Of a DNA stretch of 64,000 bases, positions 26,605 to 35,376 are shown one piece after another (the first letter of the stretch is position 1; every line of letters begins with the position of its first letter). The DNA comes from Skermanella pratensis. Lineage in GTDB: Bacteria; Pseudomonadota; Alphaproteobacteria; Azospirillales; Azospirillaceae. The DNA lies in NCBI RefSeq assembly GCF_008843145.1, contig NZ_CP030265.1, positions 4,519,001-4,583,000 of the forward strand, given 5' to 3'. Under the pieces are notes generated by a model. It had not been told where the DNA came from. It worked only from the letters and a program-made list of their open reading frames with translations, and did no database searches. The position numbers and the translations under genes are program-made.

Positions 26605-26835
26605 ATGACCGGGCTTGACCCGGTCATCGCTTGCAGACTCCATCAGCGCCGCCATGCGGGGAGATGCCCGGATCAAGTCCGGGCATGACGAAAAATGAAG
26701 ATGAAGTCGCTCGGAGAGCCCCTTTCAGTTGATCAGCAATCATCGTGCCGGTCAGCCGTGAACGTGATCCGGGTATCTCCCGGCACGGCGGCGTCGATGA
26801 CGCCCGCAAAAGATGACCGGATCAAGTCCGGTCAT
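26605..26835. repeat. Cluster of three REP-type hairpins
   Basis: Three perfect 9-bp stems with 5-nt loops: 26605-26627 (ATGACCGGG/CCCGGTCAT), 26664-26686 (ATGCCCGGA/TCCGGGCAT) and 26813-26835 (ATGACCGGA/TCCGGTCAT). They share the GATCAAGTCCGG style common in intergenic regions of alphaproteobacteria. A diverged copy is at 37622-37644. With the terminator, they fill the ~390-base gap before the kinase gene. Confidence 0.8.
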
Positions 26836-26895
26836 GACGATGAGAAAGTGCGAGCTCTTCCGGGGAAGCCTCTCCCGGTTGACGGGGCCACAACC

Positions 26896-28305
26896 TTGCC
26901 TGATCACCGGTGTTCCGGCCGAGGGCTGCCCGAGGGGCTGCTGCTGAGCTTCTACGGCGACGACTATACCGGGTCGTCGGCGGTGATGGAGGTGATGAGC
27001 TTCGCCGGACTGCCGACCGTGCTGTTCCTGGGCGTGCCGACGCCGGAGCGGCTGGCGCGGTTCGCGGGGTGCCGGGGGATCGGTTTCGCCGGGGTGGCGC
27101 GGTCGCAGGGGTTGGGCTGGATGGACCGGCACCTGCCGGCGGTGTTCCGGACGCTGGCCGGGCTGCGGGCGCCGGTGGCGCATTACAAGGTGTGCTCGAC
27201 CTTCGATTCCGCACCCCATGTCGGCTCGATCGGGCGGGCGGCGGAGCTGGCGGTGCCGCTGCTGGGGGGCGCGTGGCACCCGCTGGTGGTCGGAGCGCCG
27301 GAGATCGCGCGGTACCAGGCGTTCGGCAACCTGTTCGCGGTGGCGGCGGACGGCGGGCGCTACCGGCTCGACCGGCATCCGGGCATGTCTCGGCATCCCG
27401 TGACCCCCATGGACGAGGCGGACGTGAGGGTTCATCTGGGCCGGCAGACCGCCATGCCGGTCGGGCTGGTGGACTGCGTTTCCATGAAGCGCGGCGAGGC
27501 CGACGCCGCCCTGGCGCGCGAGGTCGCGCGGGGTGCCGCGATCGTGGCGCTGGACGTGATCGACGCCGAGACCCTGGCGGAGGCCGGGCGGCTGGTCTGG
27601 GAGCGGGGCGGCGGCCGGAACGGGGAGCGGGTCTTCGCGATCGGCTCGCAGGGGCTGGAATACGCGCTGGTGGCGTGGTGGCGGAAGGCCGGATTGATCC
27701 CGGAGGCTTCGGAGATCCCGCCGGCGCGGGCCGGGGCGGCGGAGCGGATCGCCTGCGTTTCCGGCTCCTGCTCGGCGGTGACGGCGGGGCAGATCGCGGC
27801 GGCGCTGGAGGACGGGTTCGAGGGCATACGGGTCAATGCGGCGCTGGCGGTGGACGGTGCCGCGTGGGAGCGCGAGCTGGGCCGGGCGGCGGAGGCCGCG
27901 CTGGCGGCGCTGGGCGCCGGGCGGGACCCGCTGGTGTTCTCCGCGCTGGGGCCGGACGACCCGGCCGTCGCTTCGATGCGGACGGCGGTGGAGACAAGCG
28001 ACGTGCCGGTGGAGGCCGTGAACGACAGGATCGGCGCCGGGCTGGGGCGGCTGCTGGACCGGGTGATGCGGACGGCGGGGCTGAAGCGCGGGGTGATCGC
28101 CGGGGGCGACACCTCCGGCCATGCGGCCATGACGCTGGGGGTCTTCGCCCTGACGGCGCTGGCTCCGGTGGCGCCGGGGGCTCCGCTGTGCCGGGCCCAT
28201 TCCGACGACCCGGCCCATGCCGGGCTGGAGATCGCCCTGAAGGGCGGGCAGATGGGCAAGCCGGACTATTTCCGGGCCGCGAAGCGCGGCTCCGGTGAGG
28301 CATAG
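26896..28305 (+). CDS. oiaK: DUF1537 kinase, 3-oxo-isoapionate kinase (OiaK)-like
   Basis: The N-terminal domain has LLLSFYGDDYTGSSAVMEVM, typical of four-carbon-acid-sugar kinases. A central segment VAHYKVCSTFDSAPHVGSIG matches the family's KxxSTxDSSP motif, and the C-terminal nucleotide-binding region is VIAGGDTSGHAAMTLG. In the apiose pathway OiaK phosphorylates 3-oxo-isoapionate at O4 with ATP. The start is uncertain: a TTG at 26896 gives 469 aa, while upstream in-frame ATGs (26695, 26797) would translate through REP hairpins and are unlikely. It is followed within 25 bases by the apnO-like gene and then the TRAP genes. Confidence 0.82.
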   Translation: MPDHRCSGRGLPEGLLLSFYGDDYTGSSAVMEVMSFAGLPTVLFLGVPTPERLARFAGCRGIGFAGVARSQGLGWMDRHLPAVFRTLAGLRAPVAHYKVCSTFDSAPHVGSIGRAAELAVPLLGGAWHPLVVGAPEIARYQAFGNLFAVAADGGRYRLDRHPGMSRHPVTPMDEADVRVHLGRQTAMPVGLVDCVSMKRGEADAALAREVARGAAIVALDVIDAETLAEAGRLVWERGGGRNGERVFAIGSQGLEYALVAWWRKAGLIPEASEIPPARAGAAERIACVSGSCSAVTAGQIAAALEDGFEGIRVNAALAVDGAAWERELGRAAEAALAALGAGRDPLVFSALGPDDPAVASMRTAVETSDVPVEAVNDRIGAGLGRLLDRVMRTAGLKRGVIAGGDTSGHAAMTLGVFALTALAPVAPGAPLCRAHSDDPAHAGLEIALKGGQMGKPDYFRAAKRGSGEA

Positions 28306-28327
28306 GAACGATGGGAGGAGACGGGAG

Positions 28328-29163
28328 ATGACCAAGATCGCGCTGCTGGGAGCCGGGGCAAGATGGGGGTCCGGCTGGCCACCAACCTGCACGGTTCGGA
28401 GTTCCAGGTGGACCATGTGGAGATTTCCGACGAGGGGCGGCAGCGCCTGAAGGACGCGATCGGCGCCGCCTGCGTGGACCAGGACCGGGCGCTGGGGGAA
28501 GCCGACGTGGTGCTGATGGCGGTGCCCGACCGGCTGATCGGCAAGATCGCCCACGGGTTCATCGGAAAAGTGAGGCCGGGGACGGCCATCATCATGCTGG
28601 ACGCGGCGGCTCCCCATGCCGGCGAGCTGCCGGTGCGGGACGACGTGACGTACTTCGTGACGCATCCGTGCCACCCGCCGATCTTCAACGACGAGGTCGA
28701 GCCGGCGGCGAAGAACGACTTCTTCGGCGGCATCGCGGCCAAGCAGCACATCGTCTGCGCCCTGATGCAGGGGCCGGAGGAGCATTACGCCCTGTGCGAG
28801 CGGATCGCCCGGATGATCTACAAGCCGGTGATGCGGTCGCACCGGGTGACGGTGGAACAGCTCGCGATCCTGGAGCCCGCACTGTCGGAGACGGTCGGCG
28901 CCACCCTGTCGCTCGCCATGCGCGACGCGGTGGACGAGGCGGAGCGCCGGGGCGTCCCGCGCGAGGCCGCGGTGGACTTCATGCTGGGGCACCTGAACAT
29001 CGAGCTGGCGATCGCCTTCGGGATCTTTCCGCAGGGGCGGTTCTCGGACGGCGCGCTGCATGCGATCGAGCAGGCCAAGCCGGTGATCTTCAAGGAGGGC
29101 TGGCTGGAGCGGGTGTTCGACAAGGACGCGGTGCTGCGGTCGGTCAAGGACATCTGCAAGTAA
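28328..29163 (+). CDS. apnO: D-apionate oxidoisomerase (ApnO)-like NAD-dependent enzyme, with a one-base frameshift near the start
   Basis: Reading from the ATG at 28328 (GGAGGAG site upstream) gives MTKIALLGAGA, then the frame is lost. One base more in the G4 run at 28355-28358 restores the Rossmann motif LLGAGGKMGVRLATNL, followed by EADVVLMAVPDRLIG and THPCHPPIFNDE. The last 150 residues form an all-helical domain of the 6-phosphogluconate-dehydrogenase C-terminal type. ApnO converts D-apionate to 3-oxo-isoapionate using NAD. The lesion is a single base in a short homopolymer, so a sequencing error is as likely as a real mutation. An internal ATG at 28363 would skip the Rossmann glycines. 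Confidence 0.83.
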
Positions 29164-29199
29164 AACCAAGAAGAACGCAATAGAGGGAGGAACGGGATC

Positions 29200-30171
29200 A
29201 TGAAGGGCGCGATATCGCTGTTCTCGGGCTTGGCGCTGCTGGCGGCGCTGGGCGGCCAGGCCATGGCTGCCGATCATGTCATCAAGGCGGGGCACGGCAC
29301 CCAGACCACCCACCCGACGCACCTGGCGCTGGTCAAGTTCGCCGAGCTGGCGGACCGGAAGACCGGCGGCGCGGTCAAGGTGGAGATCTACCCGGACCGC
29401 CAGCTCGGCGAGGAGCGGGAGATGGTCGAAGGGCTTCAGCTCGGCTCGGTCGACATGGCGGTGGTCTCCACCGGGCCGCTGCTGGCCTTCGTGCCGCAGA
29501 TCGGCGTGATCGACCTGCCCTTCGTCTTCAAGGATTCGGCGCACGCCTACAAGGTGCTGGACGGCGAGGTCGGCCAGACCCTGCTGAAGAAGATGGAGGC
29601 CAAGGGCATCGTCGGCCTCGCCTGGTGGGAGAACGGCTGGCGTCACCTGACCACCAAGAAGCCGATCGCCCAGCCCGCCGACATGAAGGGCATGAAGCTG
29701 CGCACCATGCAGAACCCGGTGCATATCGCGGCTTTCAAGGAGATCGGCGCGTCGCCCATCCCGATGGCCTGGGGAGAGGTCTTCACCAGCCTTGGACAGG
29801 GCGTGATCGACGCCCAGGAGAACCCGATCACGATCATCTATTCCAACTCGCTGTGGGAGGTCCAGAAATACGTGACCCTGACCGGCCACGTGTACGGGCC
29901 GCACGCCGTCATGCTCAGCGAGGCCAAGTGGAGCACCCTGCCCGCCGACATCCAGGCCAAGCTGCGCGAGGCGGTGACCGAGGCGACCGCGTACCAGCGC
30001 GAGCAGTCGCACCGGCTGGAAGCCGAGCAGCTGGTCAAGCTGCAGGAGAAGGGCATGGTGATCGAGACGGTGGACACCACGCCGTTCCGCACCGCCACGG
30101 CCGGGATCGCCGAGACCTCGAAGAACATCGATCCCGCGATGCTGGCGGCGATCCGCTCGGCCGGGGAGTGA
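29200..30171 (+). CDS. dctP: TRAP transporter substrate-binding protein (DctP)
   Basis: A 323-aa periplasmic protein with a signal peptide ending QAMA, then ADHVIKAGHGTQTTHPTH. It contains the ligand-carboxylate Arg region GMKLRTMQNPVHIAAFKEIG and the family motif VIDAQENPITIIYSN. DctP proteins bind organic acids or acid sugars and use the Na+ gradient through DctQM. Coming after oiaK and apnO, a likely ligand is apionate or a related branched acid sugar, so the locus could import both the sugar (ABC) and the acid (TRAP). Confidence 0.92.
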   Translation: MKGAISLFSGLALLAALGGQAMAADHVIKAGHGTQTTHPTHLALVKFAELADRKTGGAVKVEIYPDRQLGEEREMVEGLQLGSVDMAVVSTGPLLAFVPQIGVIDLPFVFKDSAHAYKVLDGEVGQTLLKKMEAKGIVGLAWWENGWRHLTTKKPIAQPADMKGMKLRTMQNPVHIAAFKEIGASPIPMAWGEVFTSLGQGVIDAQENPITIIYSNSLWEVQKYVTLTGHVYGPHAVMLSEAKWSTLPADIQAKLREAVTEATAYQREQSHRLEAEQLVKLQEKGMVIETVDTTPFRTATAGIAETSKNIDPAMLAAIRSAGE

Positions 30172-30205
30172 CCGGCTTTCCGGTGCCGTGAAGGAGGGCG
30201 CGCGG

Positions 30206-30712
30206 ATGCTCGTCATGAAGCTGTGGTACGGGATCGAGCAGGCGGTGAAGGCCCTGCTGATCGGGCTGGTGACCGTGATGGTCGCGACCAGCCTGGCCCA
30301 GGTGTTCTGGCGCTATGTCTTCAACGACCCGCTGACCTGGTCGGAGGAGCTGGCCCGCTACCTATTCGTCTGGATCGCGTATCTGTCGGCCTGGCTGACC
30401 TGGCGGCACCGCGCGCACATCGCGCTCGACGCCGTCACGTATCTGCGCTCGCCGCTGCTGGAGCGGTGGTCGGCGCGGCTGGTGGAGGTGCTGGTGCTGG
30501 GCTTCTGCGCCTACACCTTCTACGCCAACTTCCGGCTGCTGGGGCTGACGGTGGACCAGCCGTCGGCCGTGCTGGAGATCCCGATGGTCTGGGTCTACGC
30601 CGCCTACAACGTCATGACCTTCATGATCTGCGGCGACATCCTGGTGAACTGGCTGATGGGCGCCCTGGCCGCCCGGTCGGTCCGCGTCGCGGCCCCGGGC
30701 CGGCTGGCCTGA
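30206..30712 (+). CDS. dctQ: TRAP transporter small permease (DctQ)
   Basis: A 168-aa protein with four membrane helices. It has the DctQ signature QVFWRYVFNDPLTWSEELAR and the central RHRAHIALDA. The ATG at 30206 is preceded by AAGGAGGG at the right spacing; a GTG at 30188 would place that site inside the gene. Confidence 0.93.
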   Translation: MLVMKLWYGIEQAVKALLIGLVTVMVATSLAQVFWRYVFNDPLTWSEELARYLFVWIAYLSAWLTWRHRAHIALDAVTYLRSPLLERWSARLVEVLVLGFCAYTFYANFRLLGLTVDQPSAVLEIPMVWVYAAYNVMTFMICGDILVNWLMGALAARSVRVAAPGRLA

Positions 30713-30727
30713 GGAGGCATTCCGTCC

Positions 30728-32002
30728 ATGGCGACCATCCTTCTGGTGAGCTTCTTCGCGCTTCTGCTGGTCAACGTGCCGGTCTCGTTCAGCCTCGCCA
30801 TCGCCTCGACCGCGGCGATCCTGTTCGGCGGGATGCCGTCGGGCGTGATCGTGCAGAAGATGACGGCGGCGATCGACAGCTTCGTGCTGCTGGCGGTGCC
30901 GTTCTTCCTGCTGTCGGGCCACCTGATGGCGCGCAGCGGCATCGCCCGCGACATCATCGAGTTCGCGGACTCGGTGGTGGGGTGGCTGCGCGGCGGGCTG
31001 GCCCAGGCCAACATCGCCGCCGGCACGCTGATGGGCGGCATGACCGGATCGGCGGTGGCGGAAGCCGCCTCGACCGGCGGCGCGCTGATCCCGCCGATGC
31101 TGGAGCGCGGCTACGACCGGCCGTTCACCGCGGCGGTGACGGCCAGCGCCTCTACCCTGTCGGTGGTGATCCCGCCGTCGATCCCGATGATCATCTTCGG
31201 CGTGGTGACCGGCGTGTCGGTGTCGGACCTGTTCATCGGCGGGATCGTGCCGGGCATCCTGATGGCGCTGGCCCTGATGGTCACGTCGTGGGTGCTGGCG
31301 GTCCGGCGCGGCTATCAGAAGGGTCCGGTGCCGTCGCTCGGCAGCATCGCGAAGGCGACGCGGGCCAGCGTCTGGGGGCTGCTGATGCCGCTGGTGATCA
31401 TCGGCAGCATCCGGTACGGCATCGCGACGCCGACCGAGGCCTCGGTGGTGGCCGTGGTCTACGGCTTGGCGGTGGGCATGCTGGTGTACCGCACGATCTC
31501 GGTGAAGGACCTGCCGAAGATCGTGCTGGAGTCGATGGTGACGACCGGCATGGTGATGCTGATGATCGCCACCGCCTCGCTGTACGGCCTGATCGTGACC
31601 CGGGAGCAGCTGCCGCAGGCGGCGGCGGAGTTGATCCTGGGGCTGACGACCGATCCCTATCTGGTGCTGATCCTGTTCCTGGGGGTCTATCTGCTGGCCG
31701 GCATGCTGCTGGACCTGGGCGCCAACATCATCATCCTGGTGCCGGTGCTGTGGCCGGTGACCCAGAAGCTGGGGATCGACCCGGTGCAGTTCGGCATCGT
31801 GACGGTGATCGGCCTGGCGATCGGGCTGGTGACCCCGCCGGTGGGGGCGAGCCTGTTCGTCACCTGCGGCATCGCGAAGGCCAACCTGATCGAAGGCAGC
31901 CGCGCGGCGGCGCCCTTCGTCCTGGCGCTGATCGCGGTGGTTCTGCTGATCATCTTCGTGCCGGGAATCGCGACCTGGCTGCCCTACAGCGCGAAGGGCT
32001 GA
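30728..32002 (+). CDS. dctM: TRAP transporter large permease (DctM)
   Basis: A 424-aa protein with about twelve helices. It has the DctM hallmarks VPFFLLSGHLMARSGIARDI, MGGMTGSAVAEAAS, VVIPPSIPMIIFGVVTGVS and GLVTPPVGASLFVTCGIA. It follows dctQ by 15 bases with a GAGGAGG site. It is the last gene of the oiaK-apnO-dctPQM unit. Confidence 0.95.
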   Translation: MATILLVSFFALLLVNVPVSFSLAIASTAAILFGGMPSGVIVQKMTAAIDSFVLLAVPFFLLSGHLMARSGIARDIIEFADSVVGWLRGGLAQANIAAGTLMGGMTGSAVAEAASTGGALIPPMLERGYDRPFTAAVTASASTLSVVIPPSIPMIIFGVVTGVSVSDLFIGGIVPGILMALALMVTSWVLAVRRGYQKGPVPSLGSIAKATRASVWGLLMPLVIIGSIRYGIATPTEASVVAVVYGLAVGMLVYRTISVKDLPKIVLESMVTTGMVMLMIATASLYGLIVTREQLPQAAAELILGLTTDPYLVLILFLGVYLLAGMLLDLGANIIILVPVLWPVTQKLGIDPVQFGIVTVIGLAIGLVTPPVGASLFVTCGIAKANLIEGSRAAAPFVLALIAVVLLIIFVPGIATWLPYSAKG

Positions 32003-32041
32003 GGGGGTTTTCGGGTTTTGCCGCAGATGACGGCGATGGGC

Positions 32042-32659
32042 TCAGATGTTCGGCTTGTGCGCGGCCAGCCCGTCCCAGGCGGCCAGGGCGCAGCGGGCGG
32101 TGGCGGCCAGGGACTCGCGGGGGGCGCCGTCGCGGGCGCGGATCGACATGCCCTGCTGGACCGTGACGTAGAAATCCGCCGCCGCCGCGCAGTCGAAGCC
32201 GGGCGGCAGTTCGCCCTCGGTGACGGCGCGCTCCAGGCGGGCGCGGAGAAGGGCGATGCCGGCGGCGCGGTCCTGGCGCAGGTCCCGGCACAGGTCGGGG
32301 CCGGTGCCGGTGGCGTTGACGGCGCTCAGCACGACCATGCAGCCGGGCGGCTTGCCCGGCTCGCTGAAGGCGTCGGCGGTCGCCGTCAGGAACCCCTCGA
32401 CCGCCGCGCGCGCCGTGGGCGCCGCGTCCAGGCCGCCCCAGATTCCCAGCCCCTCCGTCGAGCCGTACAGGCGGAGCGCTTCCCGGAACAGCCCCTCCTT
32501 GCTGCCGAACGCCGCGTAGAGGCTGGGCGCCGCGATCCCCATGGCGGCGGTCAGGTCGGCCATGGACGCCGAGTCATAGCCTTTCGCCCAGAAGACCTCC
32601 ATCGCCCGCCGCAGCGCGCGGGCACGGTCGAAACTCCGCGGGCGTCCTCTTTCCGGCAT
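32042..32659 (-). CDS. TetR/AcrR-family transcriptional regulator
   Basis: A 205-aa protein. The N-terminal helix-turn-helix (~10-55) reads AMEVFWAKGYDSASMADLTA, then AMGIAAPSLYAAFGSKEGLF; the rest is an all-helical ligand domain. The ATG at 32659 has AAGGA at ideal spacing, better than 32665. It is transcribed divergently from an SDR oxidoreductase gene 101 bases away. The shared region holds two GTAACGAYC repeats, so it probably represses the SDR gene and itself. Confidence 0.92.
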   Translation of the reverse strand: MPERGRPRSFDRARALRRAMEVFWAKGYDSASMADLTAAMGIAAPSLYAAFGSKEGLFREALRLYGSTEGLGIWGGLDAAPTARAAVEGFLTATADAFSEPGKPPGCMVVLSAVNATGTGPDLCRDLRQDRAAGIALLRARLERAVTEGELPPGFDCAAAADFYVTVQQGMSIRARDGAPRESLAATARCALAAWDGLAAHKPNI

Positions 32660-32673
32660 TCGCATTCCTTTCT

Positions 32674-32738
32674 GTAACGACCGGTAAATAATTTACTTGA
32701 CGGGCCGGATCAAGCCGCGCATCAATTATGTAACGATC
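32674..32738. promoter_or_regulatory. Divergent TetR-SDR control region
   Basis: GTAACGACC (32674-32682) and GTAACGATC (32730-32738) are near-identical repeats, one next to each start codon. TTGACG (32697) and AT-rich stretches offer promoter elements. These are the likely TetR-family binding sites. Confidence 0.45.
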
Positions 32739-32760
32739 ACTATAGAAAGAGGAACGGACC

Positions 32761-33501
32761 ATGACCCGTCTGGCAGGAAAAGTGGCCCTGGTGACCGGCG
32801 GCAGCCGGGGGATCGGAGCCTCGATCGCGCGCCGGCTGGCGGCGGAGGGTGCCGACGTGGCGCTGACCTACGCCCGGTCGCCCGACAAGGCGCGGGAGAC
32901 CGTGGCGGCGATCGAGACGCTGGGCCGCAGGGCGCTGGCGGTCGAGGCCGACAATGCCGATGCCGCCGCCGTCACGGCCGCGGTGGAAGCGACGGTGGAG
33001 GCGTTCGGCCGGATCGACATCCTGGTCAACAATGCCGGCATCGCCCGCATGGGGCATGTGGACGAGCTGACGCTCCAGGACTTCGACGACACCATGGCGG
33101 TGAACGTCCGCGCCGCCTTCGTCGCGTCCAAGGCCGCGGCCGCCCGGATGGTGGACGGCGGGCGGATCGTCTCGATCGGAAGCTGCCTGGCGGACCGCGT
33201 GCCGGGGCCGGGCTTCAGCGTCTATTCCATGAGCAAGGCGGCGCTGGTCGGCATGACCAAGGGGCTGGCCCGCGACCTGGGACCGCGCGGCATCACGGTC
33301 AACGTCGTGCATCCGGGTCCTACCGACACCGACATGAACCCGGCGTCGGGACCGATGGCCGACGGCCAGCGCAGCATGATGGCGGTCCCGCGGTTCGGCA
33401 ATCCGGACGACCTCGCCGCGATGGTCGCGTGGCTGGCCGGGCCGGAGGCGCGCGGCATCACCGGCGCCGGGTTCGCCGTGGACGGCGGCACCAACGCGTA
33501 G
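32761..33501 (+). CDS. Short-chain dehydrogenase/reductase (SDR)
   Basis: A 246-aa classical SDR. The cofactor motif is VTGGSRGIGASIA, the NNAGIA motif is present, the catalytic Ser lies in VSIGSCLA, the Tyr-Lys pair in YSMSKAAL, and the C-terminus is the typical AGFAVDGGTNA. The Ala-Arg pattern after the second strand (TYARSP) favours NADPH. FabG-like length, substrate unknown. It is probably under control of the divergent TetR regulator. Confidence 0.93.
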   Translation: MTRLAGKVALVTGGSRGIGASIARRLAAEGADVALTYARSPDKARETVAAIETLGRRALAVEADNADAAAVTAAVEATVEAFGRIDILVNNAGIARMGHVDELTLQDFDDTMAVNVRAAFVASKAAAARMVDGGRIVSIGSCLADRVPGPGFSVYSMSKAALVGMTKGLARDLGPRGITVNVVHPGPTDTDMNPASGPMADGQRSMMAVPRFGNPDDLAAMVAWLAGPEARGITGAGFAVDGGTNA

Positions 33502-33515
33502 ACGCAGGGGGTCGG

Positions 33516-34232
33516 TCACGCCGTGAAGGTCTCCACGGCGGCGCCGGCGGCGAAGGCCAGGGCCGCCGCGGCCATGCCGATCGCCAGCGTCTCCAGCCCG
33601 GACCGCCACCATGCCGACAGCGACCACAGGCTCTTGACCGACCCGATGGCGAAGAACACGGCGGCGGTCGAGCCGGTAGACAGGGAGACCGGCGCCGGCA
33701 GGCCGACGACGAAGGGCAGCAGCGGGACGAACCCGCAGATCAGGAAGGCCAGGAAGGTGCTGCCCGCCGCCTTGATCGGCGAGCGCAGGGTCGCGGGCAG
33801 GCCGTATTCCTCCGCCAGCATGGTGTCGATCCAGCGGCCGCGGTCGGCGGTGATGACCTGGACCGCGTGCTCCAGGCCGCGGCCCTGGAAGCCCTTGGCC
33901 CGGAAGATCTCCCTGACCTCCTCGAGCTCGCCTTCCGGGACCAGGTCGATGTGCCGCTCCTCCACCGCGCGGAGCCGATCCTTGTCGTCCCGCTCCGTCT
34001 TGGTGCCGCTGTAGTTGCTGGCGGCCATGGAGAAGCCGTCCGCCAGCAGGTTCGCGGCGCCGAGGATCAGGACGGTCCGGGTCGACAGGCCGGCTCCGAC
34101 CACGCCCGCCACCACGGCGAAGGTCGTCACGGCGCCGTCGATGCCGCCATAGACCCAGTCGCGCAGGTAGCTCTGCTCCGGGCGGACGGCGAGACGCCGC
34201 CGGATCGCCTCGGGGTCATGGTCATGTTCCAT
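33516..34232 (-). CDS. VIT1/CCC1-family membrane transporter
   Basis: A 238-aa protein. WVYGGIDGAVTTFAVVAGVVG, followed by AANLLADGFSMAASNYSGTK, is the signature of the VIT1/CCC1 (vacuolar iron/manganese transporter) family. A cytoplasmic helical insert (~80-145, rich in Glu/Asp) precedes three C-terminal helices. Bacterial members of this subtype are membrane-embedded ferritin-like or iron/manganese exporters; the substrate is inferred only. The start at 34232 (MEHDHDPEAIRR) gives the family-like N-terminus. It is convergent with the SDR gene. Confidence 0.88.
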   Translation of the reverse strand: MEHDHDPEAIRRRLAVRPEQSYLRDWVYGGIDGAVTTFAVVAGVVGAGLSTRTVLILGAANLLADGFSMAASNYSGTKTERDDKDRLRAVEERHIDLVPEGELEEVREIFRAKGFQGRGLEHAVQVITADRGRWIDTMLAEEYGLPATLRSPIKAAGSTFLAFLICGFVPLLPFVVGLPAPVSLSTGSTAAVFFAIGSVKSLWSLSAWWRSGLETLAIGMAAAALAFAAGAAVETFTA

Positions 34233-34441
34233 CGGGTCCTGTTCCTCGCATTCTCGGTCGCATCGTCGATGGCCCCCGGTTTCCCGGCTCCGGTTGCCGG
34301 AAGTCATGCATCGAATCCGTCAAGGCGCGCCTTGATGAAGATCACGATGGGTCGATGATTCACACCCACAAGGAATAAGCCATCCGGCCTGGGGCGGAAT
34401 TGCTTTACCGTGGGATGGATTCTCTGGTTTATATGATCTCC

Positions 34442-34460
34442 AAAGCAATAATATTGCTTT
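34442..34460. promoter_or_regulatory. AAAGCAAT dyad upstream of the DUF2279 gene
   Basis: AAAGCAAT and ATTGCTTT form a perfect 8-bp inverted repeat with a 3-base centre, 20 bases before the start codon in an AT-rich stretch. The size and position suit a repressor operator. Confidence 0.4.
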
Positions 34461-34479
34461 CCCGAACGAAAGATCATTG

Positions 34480-35337
34480 ATGAGACGTTATTGGCGCTCA
34501 GTCCTGTGTGCCGGGTTGCTGAGCCTGACGAGTACCGGGGCGGCGGCGCAGACCGAAGGCGGCGCGGACTGGCTGGTGTCGGACTGGTCGAAGGAGGACA
34601 AGGCGCTGGCCCTCAACCTGGGCATCGGCGCGGCGATCCTCGGGTGGGGCTTCGCCAACTGGGATTACGGCACCGGCGGCCCCCGGTTCCAGGACGAGGG
34701 CTGGTTCGGCCGGGACACCGACGAGGGCGGAGCCGACAAGCTGGGCCACCTTTACACGACCTACCTGTTCAGCCACCTGTTCGCGGGCCAGTACGAGCGC
34801 TGGGACTTCGGAAAGGACGAGGCGATCGGCTGGGGCGCCCTGTCCGCCCTGGGGGTAACCGGCCTGATCGAGGTCGGGGACGCGTTCAGCGACCGCTACG
34901 GGTTCGCCTATCAGGACATGGTGTTCAATACGCTGGGGGCCGCGGCGGGCTATCTGCTCTGGTCCTATCCGGAGCTGTCGCGCAAGATCGACCTGCGCGT
35001 GGAGTACAACCCGTTCCTGGACGGCGATCACCAGTTCGACGTCACCACGGACTACGACCGCCTGGGCTACGTGATGGCGATCAAGGCCGATGGGTTCGAC
35101 TTCATCGAGAACGAATACCTGAAGTACCTGGAACTGCATGTCGGGTTCCGGGCCCGGAACTACGCCGACTACAGCGACCGGCCCGACATCGACCTGCGCA
35201 AGCAGTTCGTGTATGTCGGCATCGGCCTGAACCTGTCGAAGCTGCTCGATCCTTATCTGGACATTCCCGTTTTCAACTATTTCCAGATGCCCTACACCTA
35301 TCTCCCCGCGACCGCCCGGATTTCCGGCCCGCCGTGA
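34480..35337 (+). CDS. DUF2279 (YfiM-like) outer-membrane/periplasmic protein
   Basis: A 285-aa protein with a signal peptide ending GAAAQ. It contains GGADKLGHLYTTYLFSHLFA, the DKxGH motif of DUF2279, and YGFAYQDMVFNTLGAAAGYL. The C-terminal third (DVTTDYDRLGYVMAIKADGF, ELHVGFRARNY, QFVYVGIGLNL) has alternating strands suggesting membrane beta structure. The family's function is unknown. A palindromic element lies just upstream. Confidence 0.85.
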   Translation: MRRYWRSVLCAGLLSLTSTGAAAQTEGGADWLVSDWSKEDKALALNLGIGAAILGWGFANWDYGTGGPRFQDEGWFGRDTDEGGADKLGHLYTTYLFSHLFAGQYERWDFGKDEAIGWGALSALGVTGLIEVGDAFSDRYGFAYQDMVFNTLGAAAGYLLWSYPELSRKIDLRVEYNPFLDGDHQFDVTTDYDRLGYVMAIKADGFDFIENEYLKYLELHVGFRARNYADYSDRPDIDLRKQFVYVGIGLNLSKLLDPYLDIPVFNYFQMPYTYLPATARISGPP

Positions 35338-35376
35338 CGGCGCCGGGAAAACGATAAGAACAAAGGGAGGAAAGCC

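Noticed and set aside
26695-26895. Upstream ATG starts for oiaK
   Set aside because: Translation from them would run through REP hairpins and add a non-family N-terminus.
26752-30216. Very long open frame (over 1100 codons) on the minus strand
   Set aside because: It is antisense to oiaK, apnO and dctP. High GC keeps antisense frames open; its translation is low-complexity with no domain.
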